64,000 nucleotides of DNA from Alphaproteobacteria bacterium (GCA_030065235.1 JASJDC010000003.1:62001-126000); one strand, 5' to 3'. Positions 26,778 through 35,097 are shown, counted from the first letter of the stretch. Numbers and translations are program-made. Notes: a model not told the origin generated them from the sequence alone.

Positions 26778-27647
26778 ATGACGGGGATTGAAGGAGAAGG
26801 GGAGGCCTTCACGATCCTCCGTCCAGCGGAACCCTCCGCGCCGCTGGTCTTCGATTCGCCCCATAGCGGCTCTGTCTATCCTTCGGACTTCCAGGTCCTC
26901 GTGCCGCATGCGCAACTGCGTCAAGCGGAGGACATGTATGTCGATGCGCTCTTCGCCGGCGTCGCCCGCCAAGGCGCGCCGTTGCTGGCGGCCCGGTTTC
27001 CGCGCAGTTACATCGATCCGAACCGGGGCCTGCACGAGTTTGACCCGGCGGTGGTCGACGGCGACTGGCCCGGCCCGGTGGAAGAGAGCCGGAAGACCGA
27101 CCTCGGCATCGGCCTGATCTGGCGGAAATGCCGACCGGACGACGACCTTTACGCCCAGAAACTGACCATCGCCGAAGCTCAGGCGCGGATCGACAACTAT
27201 TGGCGGCCGTACCATGCGGCCTTGAAGGCGTTGCTGGATGGCGCGCATGCGTGGTTCGGCGCGGTCTGGCATATCGATTGCCATTCGATGCCGGAGATCG
27301 CCGGCGCGCTCTCGAACGAAGACCCCTCGAACCGGCGACCGGAGATTTGCCTTGGCGACCGGCATGGCGCGACTTGCGCACCGGATTTCACCGACGCCGT
27401 GCGGACCATTCTGATCGATCTCGGCTATCAGGTCGCGGTGAACGATCCCTATGCCGGGGTCGAGTTGGTGCGGGCCTATTCAGACCCATCCCAGGGGCGG
27501 CATTCCCTGCAGATAGAAATCCGGCGCGACCTCTATATGGATGAGGATAGTTTCGTGAAGACCGAACGCTTCTCATCGATCGCGCGGGACATGGAGACCC
27601 TGGCGGCCCGGCTGGCGGAAGAAACAACGGGACGCCTGTCTGCTTAG
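26778..27647 (+). CDS. N-formylglutamate amidohydrolase-family enzyme
   Basis: A 289-residue zinc hydrolase of the HutG-like FGase family. Conserved motifs are FDSPHSGSVYP (about residues 23-33), a DMYVD segment, FPRSYIDPNRGLHEFDP, and the metal motif WHIDCHSMP. It begins on the base after the OppF stop, which means translation is coupled to the transporter. No other histidine-degradation gene is nearby, so the substrate is more likely the imported amide than N-formylglutamate from histidine. Confidence 0.88.
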   Translation: MTGIEGEGEAFTILRPAEPSAPLVFDSPHSGSVYPSDFQVLVPHAQLRQAEDMYVDALFAGVARQGAPLLAARFPRSYIDPNRGLHEFDPAVVDGDWPGPVEESRKTDLGIGLIWRKCRPDDDLYAQKLTIAEAQARIDNYWRPYHAALKALLDGAHAWFGAVWHIDCHSMPEIAGALSNEDPSNRRPEICLGDRHGATCAPDFTDAVRTILIDLGYQVAVNDPYAGVELVRAYSDPSQGRHSLQIEIRRDLYMDEDSFVKTERFSSIARDMETLAARLAEETTGRLSA

Positions 27648-27713
27648 AAGCCGTCGCCCCTTTTTCCGCCGACGCATTGCAGCCATAGTCCAGCAAACAG
27701 GAAAGGCGGGACG

Positions 27714-28682
27714 ATGGCGACGGTTGTTTTTGGCGGCGCGGGTTTTGTCGGGCTGAACATTGTCGAAACCCTGCTGGCGGCGGGAGAGCCGGTCACGCTA
27801 TTCGATGCTGGGTCGTTGCCCGAACGGGCCGTCCGCGATTTCGCGGCGCTGCCGGGGACGCTGTCGGTGATCCAAGGCGATGTGACGGAGCCGGACGCGG
27901 TTTCACAGGTGCTTGGCAGCGACGTCGATTGCCTGGTCTATGGCGCGGCGATCACGGCGGGGACAGCGCGCGACCGGGAGGACCCGGAACGGACGCTGGC
28001 GGTGAACCTGATGGGTTTCATGACCGCCCTTCGCGCCGCGAAAGAGGCGGGGGTGGGCCGGGTGATCAATCTCAGCTCCGCCGCCGCCTATGGGCCCGCA
28101 TCCTTGGTTCCGGAAACGATCGTCGAGGATGTGATCGCGCCGGATCCGGTCAGCCTCTATTCGATCACCAAATTCGCGTCCGAGCGGGTTGGCGCGCGGA
28201 TGGCGGACCTGTGGGGCTTGGATGTGGTTTCCGTTCGGCTCTCCGCCGTCTTCGGAAAATGGGAGCGGTTGACCGGCGTGCGCGATACGCCGAGCCCGTT
28301 ATACCAGATCGCCATGGCCGCGTTGAAGGGCGAGCCCGCCTTGCTGCCGCGCGCCGATACGCGGGACTGGCTTTATGCCAGCGACGTCGCCCGCGCGGTG
28401 CGATTGTTGCGCGACGCGCCCGCCCTGTCGCACCCGCTCTATCATATTTCGACCGGGACGGTTTGGTCCGCCCTGGACTGGGGACAGGCTTTGGCGGCGC
28501 GGCGTCCCGGCTTTGACTGTCGCTTGGCGGAACCGGGCGAGAAGCCGACCATTGACCCGTTCACGCCGAAAGAGCGCGGGGCCTTGTCGATCGATCGTCT
28601 GGTCCGCGACACCGGCTACGCCCCGGCCTATGGCTTGGCGCGTTCGGTCGAGGATTACGACGCCTGGCTCTCGGCTGGTTAG
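27714..28682 (+). CDS. NAD(P)-dependent epimerase/dehydratase family protein
   Basis: A 322-residue extended short-chain dehydrogenase. The cofactor motif GGAGFVG is at residues 5-11, and the catalytic YSITK motif (YxxxK) is near 148-152, preceded by a Ser in NLSSAAAYG. The family acts on sugar nucleotides or free sugars; here its neighbours are sugar-oxidation genes on the opposite strand. It is preceded by AGGAAAGGCGGG, a strong ribosome site. It could be an aldose or uronate dehydrogenase. The substrate is not known. Confidence 0.85.
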   Translation: MATVVFGGAGFVGLNIVETLLAAGEPVTLFDAGSLPERAVRDFAALPGTLSVIQGDVTEPDAVSQVLGSDVDCLVYGAAITAGTARDREDPERTLAVNLMGFMTALRAAKEAGVGRVINLSSAAAYGPASLVPETIVEDVIAPDPVSLYSITKFASERVGARMADLWGLDVVSVRLSAVFGKWERLTGVRDTPSPLYQIAMAALKGEPALLPRADTRDWLYASDVARAVRLLRDAPALSHPLYHISTGTVWSALDWGQALAARRPGFDCRLAEPGEKPTIDPFTPKERGALSIDRLVRDTGYAPAYGLARSVEDYDAWLSAG

Positions 28683-28728
28683 AAAGACCCTCGCCCGTCT
28701 GGGCGCCGATGCTGTCCGCCAACGCCGG

Positions 28729-29649
28729 TCACAAGAGGGCCTGGACCTCGTCCATGGTGGGCATCGATGGGGCCGTGCCGGGCCGGGTCACGGAGATGGC
28801 GGCGGTGGCGCAACCGAGCCGTACCGCGTCCAGAGGCGCCATACCTTGCGCCAACCCGACCGCGAGCCCGCCGGTAAAGGCGTCGCCGGCGCCGGTCGTC
28901 TCGACCACGGGGCCTGCATCGAATGCCGGTACCAGTTCGCTGATGCCTGGCGCGTGCAGCAGGGCGCCTTGTTCGCCCAGCGTGATGATCGCCGCGCCGG
29001 CCCCTTTGGCCAGCAACGCATCGGCCGCCTGCCGCGCCTCGTCGACCGTGGCGACGGACATGCCCGTCAAGGCTTCCGTTTCGGTCTCGTTGGGGGTGAC
29101 ATAGTCGCAGAGCGTGAAAGTACCGTCCTCCAGCGGGGCCGCTGGCGCCGGGTTCAGAATGGTCGCCGCGCCGGCCGCGTGTGCGATCTCCAAGGCGCGT
29201 TTGGCGGCGGGGATAGGCTGTTCCAACTGGGTCACGAACACGGAGGCCGAGGCGATCACATCCGATGCGGCCTCGACATCAGTGGCGGAGATATCGCCCG
29301 CCGCGCCCGGACAGATGATGATGGCGTTGTCGCCGCTCGCCTCTTCGATGAAGATATAGGCGGCGCCGGTATAGTTCGACGGATCGCGCTTGGCGAGGTT
29401 GATGACTCCGGCGTCAGCCCAGGTCTTTTCGGCAAGATCGGCGAAGGCGTCGTCGCCCAGGCGGGTGATGATCGCGGTCTCGCCGCCCAAACGCGCCGCT
29501 GCGACAGCCTGATTCGATCCTTTGCCGCCCGGTCCCAGGGCGAAGGATTTGCCGAGGATGGTCTCGCCCATGCGCGGCGGCCGGTCGGCGCGATAAGCCG
29601 TGTCGGCGACGAACACGCCGAGAATGACGATGGCGGGTTTGGCGTCCAT
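28729..29649 (-). CDS. PfkB-family sugar kinase (ribokinase-like)
   Basis: A 306-residue PfkB kinase. Signature 1 is GPGGKGSNQAVAAARLGG (about residues 36-53), and signature 2 with the catalytic Asp is ETTGAGDAFTGGL (about 249-261). This matches ribokinases in length and pattern. It lies 20 bases downstream of the FucU-type mutarotase on the same strand, mirroring rbsK-rbsD pairing. Ribose, deoxyribose or another free sugar could be the substrate. Confidence 0.88.
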   Translation of the reverse strand: MDAKPAIVILGVFVADTAYRADRPPRMGETILGKSFALGPGGKGSNQAVAAARLGGETAIITRLGDDAFADLAEKTWADAGVINLAKRDPSNYTGAAYIFIEEASGDNAIIICPGAAGDISATDVEAASDVIASASVFVTQLEQPIPAAKRALEIAHAAGAATILNPAPAAPLEDGTFTLCDYVTPNETETEALTGMSVATVDEARQAADALLAKGAGAAIITLGEQGALLHAPGISELVPAFDAGPVVETTGAGDAFTGGLAVGLAQGMAPLDAVRLGCATAAISVTRPGTAPSMPTMDEVQALL

Positions 29650-29669
29650 AGTCTCGTCTCGCCCGCGGC

Positions 29670-30122
29670 TTAATCCGCGTCCGGCGGAATCACGCCTTTG
29701 CGAAAGGCGAAACAGCCATAGAACCGCCGCTCATGCGTTTGGATCACGGCATAGGCCTGTTTCGCCCGCTCGTAAAAGGCGTAGCGTTCGATCGAGATCA
29801 TCGGCCAGGGCTCTCCGTTCGCGCGGTCGATCGCCGCTTGCGCTTCCTGTTGCACCGGCGGGATTGTGTCCGGGTCTCCGACGATTTCCATCCGCGCCGC
29901 TGCGTCGTCCACAAACGTGTCGAGAGGATAGACCGACAGGACCGCGGCGATCACGTCCGCTGCGCCTCGGTCGATTCGAAGCAGCTTGCCATGGGCGGTC
30001 GCTTTCGCCACCGACTCGGATGGGAAATTCGTATCGGCGATGATCAGGTCGTCGCCGTGGCCCATCGCCCGCAAAACCTGAAGCACATCGGCGTTGAGCA
30101 GTGGGTTGACGCCCTTAAGCAT
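29670..30122 (-). CDS. fucU: RbsD/FucU-family sugar mutarotase (FucU type)
   Basis: A 150-residue mutarotase that speeds the interconversion of sugar anomers. MLKGVNPLLNADVLQVLRAMGHGDD at the start is of FucU type, with the conserved catalytic His in the GHGD segment, and RFYGCFAFRKG at the end is typical of FucU and longer than RbsD. GGGAGG precedes the start. Its kinase neighbour is ribokinase-like, while the aldo/keto reductase and lactonase farther on suggest L-fucose or a similar deoxysugar. Confidence 0.87.
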   Translation of the reverse strand: MLKGVNPLLNADVLQVLRAMGHGDDLIIADTNFPSESVAKATAHGKLLRIDRGAADVIAAVLSVYPLDTFVDDAAARMEIVGDPDTIPPVQQEAQAAIDRANGEPWPMISIERYAFYERAKQAYAVIQTHERRFYGCFAFRKGVIPPDAD

Positions 30123-30334
30123 GGCAAACCTCCCGTTAAGTCAGGCCGATGCGTTGGAGAGTTGGACAACGCTGCGGTAGGGATATCCGGCCAATGGATC
30201 GTGATGATGGCCGACCCATTTTGCCGTCAGCCTAGCGGTCGGTGACGCCCGTGTCCAATGGTTGGCGTAGCCGAATTGCGGTCGTCCGCGCCGCTTCTAT
30301 CCGCGCCCCTTCTATCCGAGTTCGCCGCCGCCGT

Positions 30335-31147
30335 TCACGCTTCCCGAGCGCGGCGCACGAGGTCCATGAATCGCGCCGCGCGTTCCAGATCGACCGGTTT
30401 CCAAGTGTCGCCGTCTTGCTTGAGGCTGGACCCGACGATACAGCCGTCGGCGATGGCGAAGGTCTCGGCGACCGTCTCATGCTTAACACCGGTATTGGCC
30501 AGGACCGGCGTGTCGGGAACGGCGCGTTTGACGCTCTCCAGCGCCTCCAGCGTCGCCGCCTCGCCTGTGATCTGACCAGAAACCAGGACCGCGTCGGGCA
30601 GACTGGAGAAGACGGTGCTGCGTGCCCGGTCAGCCAGGGACCGATCATCCAGCGAGTGGGCGAACTCGGCGGAGATATTGTAGAGCAACGCCAGATCATG
30701 TCGCCCGAGCCTGTTCCGATAGCGCATCGCCGCGCCGGCGTCAGGGGCCCAGAGCCCCATGTCCGAGGCGTGCAGGCCGGTGAAAATCTCGCGCACGAAG
30801 GCCGCGCCGGTGGCGGCGGCCAAGGCGACGGTCGCCATCGGGTCCCACAGCACATTGACGCCGAACGGCACGGTGATTTCTTCGCGCAACTGTCCGATGG
30901 CGTAGGCCATGGTCGCGGTCGAGGCAGGATCGACCTTGAGCTCATAGGGCCGGTCGTTCTCATTGCCGAACATCACAGCGTCAAAGCCCGCCGCTTGAAG
31001 CGCCGCCAAATCCTCTCGGGCGCCTTCGACGATCGCCTCCAAGCCGCCGTCGCGGTCATAGAGCGGCGCGCCGGGCAGGGCGCCGAAATGCACCATCGCG
31101 ATGGCCGGTTTGACCGTCCCGAAGACGGCGGCGAAATTACTCGACAT
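30335..31147 (-). CDS. BtpA/SgcQ-family TIM-barrel protein
   Basis: A 270-residue member of the BtpA family. The N-terminus KPAIAMVHFGALPGAPLYDRDGG (residues 13-35) is the family hallmark, and GFDAVMFGNENDRPY follows. BtpA was first linked to photosystem I biogenesis in cyanobacteria, while homologues such as SgcQ sit in sugar operons. Here it is 212 bases upstream of fucU on the same strand and divergent from an aldo/keto reductase. An aldolase-like or sugar-phosphate function is possible, but not shown. The start at 31147 is chosen; the frame stays open upstream only as read-through under the divergent gene. Confidence 0.85.
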   Translation of the reverse strand: MSSNFAAVFGTVKPAIAMVHFGALPGAPLYDRDGGLEAIVEGAREDLAALQAAGFDAVMFGNENDRPYELKVDPASTATMAYAIGQLREEITVPFGVNVLWDPMATVALAAATGAAFVREIFTGLHASDMGLWAPDAGAAMRYRNRLGRHDLALLYNISAEFAHSLDDRSLADRARSTVFSSLPDAVLVSGQITGEAATLEALESVKRAVPDTPVLANTGVKHETVAETFAIADGCIVGSSLKQDGDTWKPVDLERAARFMDLVRRAREA

Positions 31148-31210
31148 GCGGACCCTTCCTTGAAAGCATGACGCTAGCACCAGGTTGGGCGTTTGTGGAG
31201 GGTAAGGGCC

Positions 31211-32233
31211 ATGAAATATCGCGACTGGGAGCGGCTGCCGGGCAAGGCGCTTCGCTTTACTGAATTGGGTTTCGGCACGGCGCCTTTGGGCAATCTCTAT
31301 CGCGCGATCGGTGAGGCGGAGGCCCACGCGGCCTTGCAAGCGGCCTGGTACAGTGGTTGCCGTTATTTTGACACGGCGCCGCTCTATGGGTTGGGACTGT
31401 CGGAAACAAGGGTGAACGGGTTCCTGCGAGACAAGCCTCGCGACGACTATTTGGTGTCGACCAAGGTCGGCCGCCTGTTGGAACTGTGTGCGCCGGAAGT
31501 GCGGACCGGGATCGGCAAATTCTTCGACACGCCCAGCCGGCGCGAGGTCTATGACTATACGCGCGACGGTGTGCTGCGGTCGGTCGAATTCTCCCTGGAG
31601 CGTCTTGGGCTCGATCGGATCGACATTCTCTATGTTCACGATCTCGACATCTTCACCCATGGCGACGCGGCGACGCTTCAGAAAAAACTCGATATCTTCA
31701 TGGCGTCCGGCTATGAGGCGCTGGTCTCGCTGCGGGATCAGGGCGTGATCACCGCCTTTGGGGCGGGGCTCAACGAATGGCAATCGGCGCAATGGATGAC
31801 GGAGCGCGGCGACTTTGACCTGTTCCTGCTGGCCGGCCGCTACACGCTTCTGGAGCAGGAAGCGTTGGAGAGTTTTCTGCCGCTTTGCGAAAGCCGCGGC
31901 ATCGGGATCGTCCTGGGCGGGCCCTATAATTCCGGCGTGTTGGCGACCGGCCCGGTGGAGGGCGCCTACTACAATTACGACCCGGCGCCGCCGGAGATAT
32001 TGGAGCGTGTCGGCCAGATCGAGGCGATTTGCAGCCGGTTTGGCGTTCGGTTGATCGAGGCGGCGCTGCGCTTCCCGCTGCACCATCCGTCGGTCGTGTC
32101 GGTCATTCCCGGCGGTCAGAGCGCCGATGAGGCGCGGGCCAACGGCGCGCTTCTAGACACGGACATCCCGGCGGCGCTGTGGCGCGAACTCAAACAGGCG
32201 GGCCTGATGCGCGCTGACGCGCCGACGCCATAG
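31211..32233 (+). CDS. Aldo/keto reductase (D-threo-aldose/L-fucose dehydrogenase-like)
   Basis: A 340-residue NAD(P)-dependent aldo/keto reductase barrel. Catalytic residues are visible as the Asp/Tyr pair in FDTAPLYG (about 50-57), Lys in STKVGR and His in YVHDLDIF. This segment pattern matches the group that oxidises L-fucose, D-arabinose or L-galactose at C1 to the lactone. The fuconolactonase-like gene follows about 100 bases later on the same strand, so the two would form successive steps. The ATG at 31211 follows GGTAAGG. Confidence 0.86.
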   Translation: MKYRDWERLPGKALRFTELGFGTAPLGNLYRAIGEAEAHAALQAAWYSGCRYFDTAPLYGLGLSETRVNGFLRDKPRDDYLVSTKVGRLLELCAPEVRTGIGKFFDTPSRREVYDYTRDGVLRSVEFSLERLGLDRIDILYVHDLDIFTHGDAATLQKKLDIFMASGYEALVSLRDQGVITAFGAGLNEWQSAQWMTERGDFDLFLLAGRYTLLEQEALESFLPLCESRGIGIVLGGPYNSGVLATGPVEGAYYNYDPAPPEILERVGQIEAICSRFGVRLIEAALRFPLHHPSVVSVIPGGQSADEARANGALLDTDIPAALWRELKQAGLMRADAPTP

Positions 32234-32342
32234 AGGCGCGCATCTTTGGCCAGATGAGGGCTGATCCCGGGCGTCGGGACGATTGCTCCGGCTTCGTCGG
32301 CCGCCCTATAGTCGATGTCGCAAGACGACAGGGATGGGACAG

Positions 32343-33191
32343 ATGGCAACGCTTCTCGATACGCATCAGCACCTGTTCTACCGCGACCAGTTTCAGTATG
32401 CGTGGTCGGACTCCTTGCCGGCGCTGGCGGGCCGAGACTTCACAATCGCCGATTATCAAGGCTTGACCGCCGGGCGCGATGTCGCCGGGACGATCTTCAT
32501 GGAGGTCGATATCGGCGCGGACTATCGCGACGAGACCCGCTTCATCGCCGAATTAGCGCAGGACCCAACCAACCGCCTGCTCGGGATCGTTTCGTCCTGC
32601 CGGCCGGAAGAGGAGGCCGGGTTCGAGGCCTGGCTGGAAGAGTGCGCGGATCTGCCCGTGGTCGGGTTCCGCCGAATCCTGCACGAGGCGCCGGACGCTC
32701 TGTCGCAAACTACGGTGTTTCGCCGTAATCTGCGGAAGATCGGCGACCGGGGCCTTGTGTTTGATGTGATCTTTCGCGCCGATCAGCTGGCTGTCGCGGT
32801 CGACCTGGCGCGCGCCTGCGACGGGATGCGGCTGGTGCTGGACCATTGCGGCGTTCCAGACATCGCCGGCGGCGCATTCGACGAATGGCGACAGGGGATC
32901 GACGGGCTGGCGGCGCTGCAGCATGTGGCCTGCAAGTTGTCCGGTGTTTTGCGCTATTGCGCGCCGGGTCGTGCGGATTTGGATGCGGTTCGGCCCTATC
33001 TCGATCATGTTATCGAGGCGTTCGGGCCTGACCGGTTGCTCTGGGGGAGCGACTGGCCGGTGGTGGATCTGCGGTCCTCACTGCCGGATTGGATCGACAT
33101 CTTCCGCGCGGCGACTTCTCATCTTTCCGAGGAAGAACAGGCGCGGATCTGTCACCGCAATGCTGAGATGATCTACGGGGTGCAACTCTAG
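32343..33191 (+). CDS. Amidohydrolase/lactonase (L-fuconolactonase-like, COG3618)
   Basis: A 282-residue metal-dependent TIM-barrel hydrolase. DTHQHLF near the start gives the HxH metal motif, VLDHCGVPD supplies another His, and LLWGSDWPVVDL carries the catalytic Asp. The family opens sugar lactones such as L-fucono-1,5-lactone. An alternative start at 32334 would add three residues. Together with the aldo/keto reductase it would convert an aldose to the aldonate. A dehydratase and aldolase for the later steps are not in the window. Its stop lies in the same CTAG as the stop of the convergent gene. Confidence 0.85.
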   Translation: MATLLDTHQHLFYRDQFQYAWSDSLPALAGRDFTIADYQGLTAGRDVAGTIFMEVDIGADYRDETRFIAELAQDPTNRLLGIVSSCRPEEEAGFEAWLEECADLPVVGFRRILHEAPDALSQTTVFRRNLRKIGDRGLVFDVIFRADQLAVAVDLARACDGMRLVLDHCGVPDIAGGAFDEWRQGIDGLAALQHVACKLSGVLRYCAPGRADLDAVRPYLDHVIEAFGPDRLLWGSDWPVVDLRSSLPDWIDIFRAATSHLSEEEQARICHRNAEMIYGVQL

Positions 33192-33592
33192 CTCATAGTC
33201 GCCGATAGCGTCAGCGTTGAGAATTTGACGATCTCGAGAGCGATAAAGGCGCCATGAAGCGGCGTCTCGCCCGCCCGGTTTCCGTTGATGACCGCCACGG
33301 TCCGCGTGTCCAGCGTCGGCATGACGAGGAGGCGTTGGATCCCAAAGATGAGGATGGGGGCGGCCATCCACGGCCAGTTGGGATTGGAGCTGGCGAGCAA
33401 TGACAGGATCAGACCAACGCAGAGGACGGCTTCAGTAACCCCAATCCAACGGAATTGGGCGCGACCGACCTCGAGGGCCGTTGGCAAGTCCAGAGATGGC
33501 GCGCGGAACTTGGCAGGCGCCGCCACCAGTGAGCCGCCGAGAGACACACCTGCCCAGATCAGCGCAAAGGCCGGGACCAGTGTGTCAGTCAT
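33188..33592 (-). CDS. Small integral membrane protein of unknown function
   Basis: A 134-residue protein with four likely membrane helices: about residues 5-25, 50-68, 74-92 and 110-130. It starts inside the stop of the truncated globin gene (ATGA overlap), so the two are coupled. I do not recognise the family. The genetic link to a globin and an NsrR-like regulator suggests a role in handling nitric oxide or oxygen at the membrane. This is inferred from context only. Confidence 0.8.
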   Translation of the reverse strand: MTDTLVPAFALIWAGVSLGGSLVAAPAKFRAPSLDLPTALEVGRAQFRWIGVTEAVLCVGLILSLLASSNPNWPWMAAPILIFGIQRLLVMPTLDTRTVAVINGNRAGETPLHGAFIALEIVKFSTLTLSATMS

Positions 33593-34044
33593 TGGGTCGT
33601 TTTCGGCGCGCCGAGACCCGGCACGCCGAACATCGCGAGTTGCAGACTCTGGGCGATACGGCGCGCACGCTCCATGAAGAATGGCACGGCCTCGGGTGTT
33701 GGCGCCGTATCTTTGAGCGTCTGTTCAAACAGGCCGAGCCAGATGTTGAAATGCCAGGGCTGGATCGACGTATGTTTCCGATGGGCGGGAACCGGCTTTC
33801 CGGAATAGCGCCCGGCGCTTAGCGCCACCGACGCCCAAAAAGACTTCATCTTTTCAAGATGGTGGCGCCAATCGTCTCCGATCGCATTAACGAATATCGG
33901 GCCAAGCAAAGCATGGCCTCTTATACGCCCATAAAATGTTTCCACCAGAAGTGAGATATAGGCGTCGTCGATGCCGAGGGCGGCCGCGTGGGCTTGGATC
34001 TCGGCGCGCCTTTCGTCGGCGCTTCGGGCGCGGAGTTCGGTCAT
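33589..34044 (-). CDS. Group III truncated hemoglobin
   Basis: A 151-residue globin of the TrHb group III (P) type. Features seen are LVETFYGRIRGHALLGPIF in the A-B helices, the segment HLEKMKSFWASVALSAGRYSGKPVPAHRKH, and the likely proximal His in IQPWHFNIWLGLF (about residue 97). Group III globins bind O2 and NO. It overlaps the Rrf2 gene before it and the membrane gene after it by 4 bases each, giving a three-gene coupled operon. Regulation by the Rrf2 protein is likely. Confidence 0.93.
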   Translation of the reverse strand: MTELRARSADERRAEIQAHAAALGIDDAYISLLVETFYGRIRGHALLGPIFVNAIGDDWRHHLEKMKSFWASVALSAGRYSGKPVPAHRKHTSIQPWHFNIWLGLFEQTLKDTAPTPEAVPFFMERARRIAQSLQLAMFGVPGLGAPKTTQ

Positions 34045-34481
34045 GCGGCTTCCTCCTTCAAGAGATCGTACAGAGCGGAATTGCGGCGGGTGAGATCGTC
34101 GATTGTGTATCTGTCCAGCACCGCAAAGAAGGCTTCTTGGGCTTCAGCGAGAACGCCCTTGAGTTTGCAAGCCGGGACAATGAGGCATTGACCAGGACCG
34201 CCCGGAAAACACTCTACAAGCGCGCTCTCCGCTTCGAGCCGCCGGGCTATGGCCCCGACGCTGATGTCGGACGGGGCGTAGGCGAGCCTTAGACCCCCGG
34301 CGCGCCCGCGAACCGATTCCACAACGCCGTGACCGCTCAAGAACTGGGCGACCTTCATCAGGTGGTTTTTCGAAATTCCATATCTTTCGGCGATCTCGGC
34401 GATTGTCGACAGCCTGTCCCGGTTAATCGCGAGATGCATGAGCATGCGCAAGGTGTAGTCGGTCTGAACTGTAAGGCGCAT
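34041..34481 (-). CDS. Rrf2-family regulator, NsrR-like
   Basis: A 146-residue winged-helix regulator. MRLTVQTDYTLRMLMHLAI opens the domain, as in NsrR, and KNHLMKVAQFLSGHGVVESVRGRAGG is the recognition helix and wing. Three cysteines (CFPGGPGQC then IVPAC, spacing C-x7-C-x5-C) are placed as in Fe-S-binding NsrR, whose first spacing is usually x5. NsrR senses nitric oxide by damage to its cluster and de-represses NO defence genes. GGAG precedes the start. The truncated globin gene is coupled to it, which supports the NO role. Confidence 0.88.
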   Translation of the reverse strand: MRLTVQTDYTLRMLMHLAINRDRLSTIAEIAERYGISKNHLMKVAQFLSGHGVVESVRGRAGGLRLAYAPSDISVGAIARRLEAESALVECFPGGPGQCLIVPACKLKGVLAEAQEAFFAVLDRYTIDDLTRRNSALYDLLKEEAA

Positions 34482-34499
34482 CGAATTTCTCCATAAATC

Positions 34500-34561
34500 A
34501 TGCATCTTATATATTGCAATCCGGATGACGCCGCAATAAATAAAATGTATCTTAGATACAT
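34500..34561. promoter_or_regulatory. Divergent overlapping promoters with an Rrf2/NsrR-type operator
   Basis: A perfect inverted repeat, ATGTATCT-T-AGATACAT, spans 34545-34561; a related half-site, ATGCATCTT, is at 34500-34508. For the forward gene, TTGCAA (34514-34519) and TAAATA (34537-34542) are spaced 17 bases. For the Rrf2 gene in reverse, TTGCGG (34531-34536) and TATATA (34508-34513) are also 17 apart. The palindrome would cover the forward start of transcription, and the half-site touches the reverse -10. NsrR sites have similar AAGATGCAT-type arms. Confidence 0.6.
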
Positions 34562-34575
34562 AATTGGGGGTGAAG

Positions 34576-35046
34576 ATGTTTGATGACCAACGTATCGCGC
34601 TAGATCTGGATCCGCATGAGGACCTGGAAGAAGCCGTCAATGACAATCTTGCGAACCAGGTGAAGCCAACCCCGTTGTCTTCCGCGTATCATGGCGCGGA
34701 GGTCAACACCGCCGTACATGACGGGGTGTTCGGGATTTTTATCGGGTTATTCGCCGCGATCCTGGCGGTGTTCTATCTGACATTCAGCCAGAGCGGCGAA
34801 TCCGTCTTCATGATCGCGATTTGCGCGTTCTATGGGGCGATGTATTTTGGAGCGCCCGCGCTGTTCCGCCGTATCTCTAAAGAGAAGCGGCGGCGAAAAG
34901 ACTGGTCGTCATTCCTCTCGGAGCCGCTTTCGACGAATACTGGGATGATTTCGGGGCGGGCGGCGCTTCTTCAAATATGCCTCGTTCCGGCGGCGCTGAC
35001 GATCTGTGTGACGGGCATCTGTATTATCGTCGCGCTGGTCCGGTAG
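34576..35046 (+). CDS. Predicted membrane protein of unknown function, probable Rrf2/NsrR target
   Basis: A 156-residue protein. The first 60 residues are acidic and hydrophilic; membrane helices follow at about 58-78, 82-100 and 133-155, with a basic cytoplasmic loop (ISKEKRRRKDW). The ATG at 34576 has GGGGGTGAAG upstream; a TTG 12 bases before is less likely. No family is recognised. It is divergent from the NsrR-like gene and its promoter carries the perfect palindrome, so it is probably expressed under nitrosative or related stress. A bidirectional terminator follows. Confidence 0.78.
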   Translation: MFDDQRIALDLDPHEDLEEAVNDNLANQVKPTPLSSAYHGAEVNTAVHDGVFGIFIGLFAAILAVFYLTFSQSGESVFMIAICAFYGAMYFGAPALFRRISKEKRRRKDWSSFLSEPLSTNTGMISGRAALLQICLVPAALTICVTGICIIVALVR

Positions 35047-35097
35047 CGTATGATCGCAACTGGCTCATGCGGTGTCGCCCCCGCGCTTTGGGCGGCG

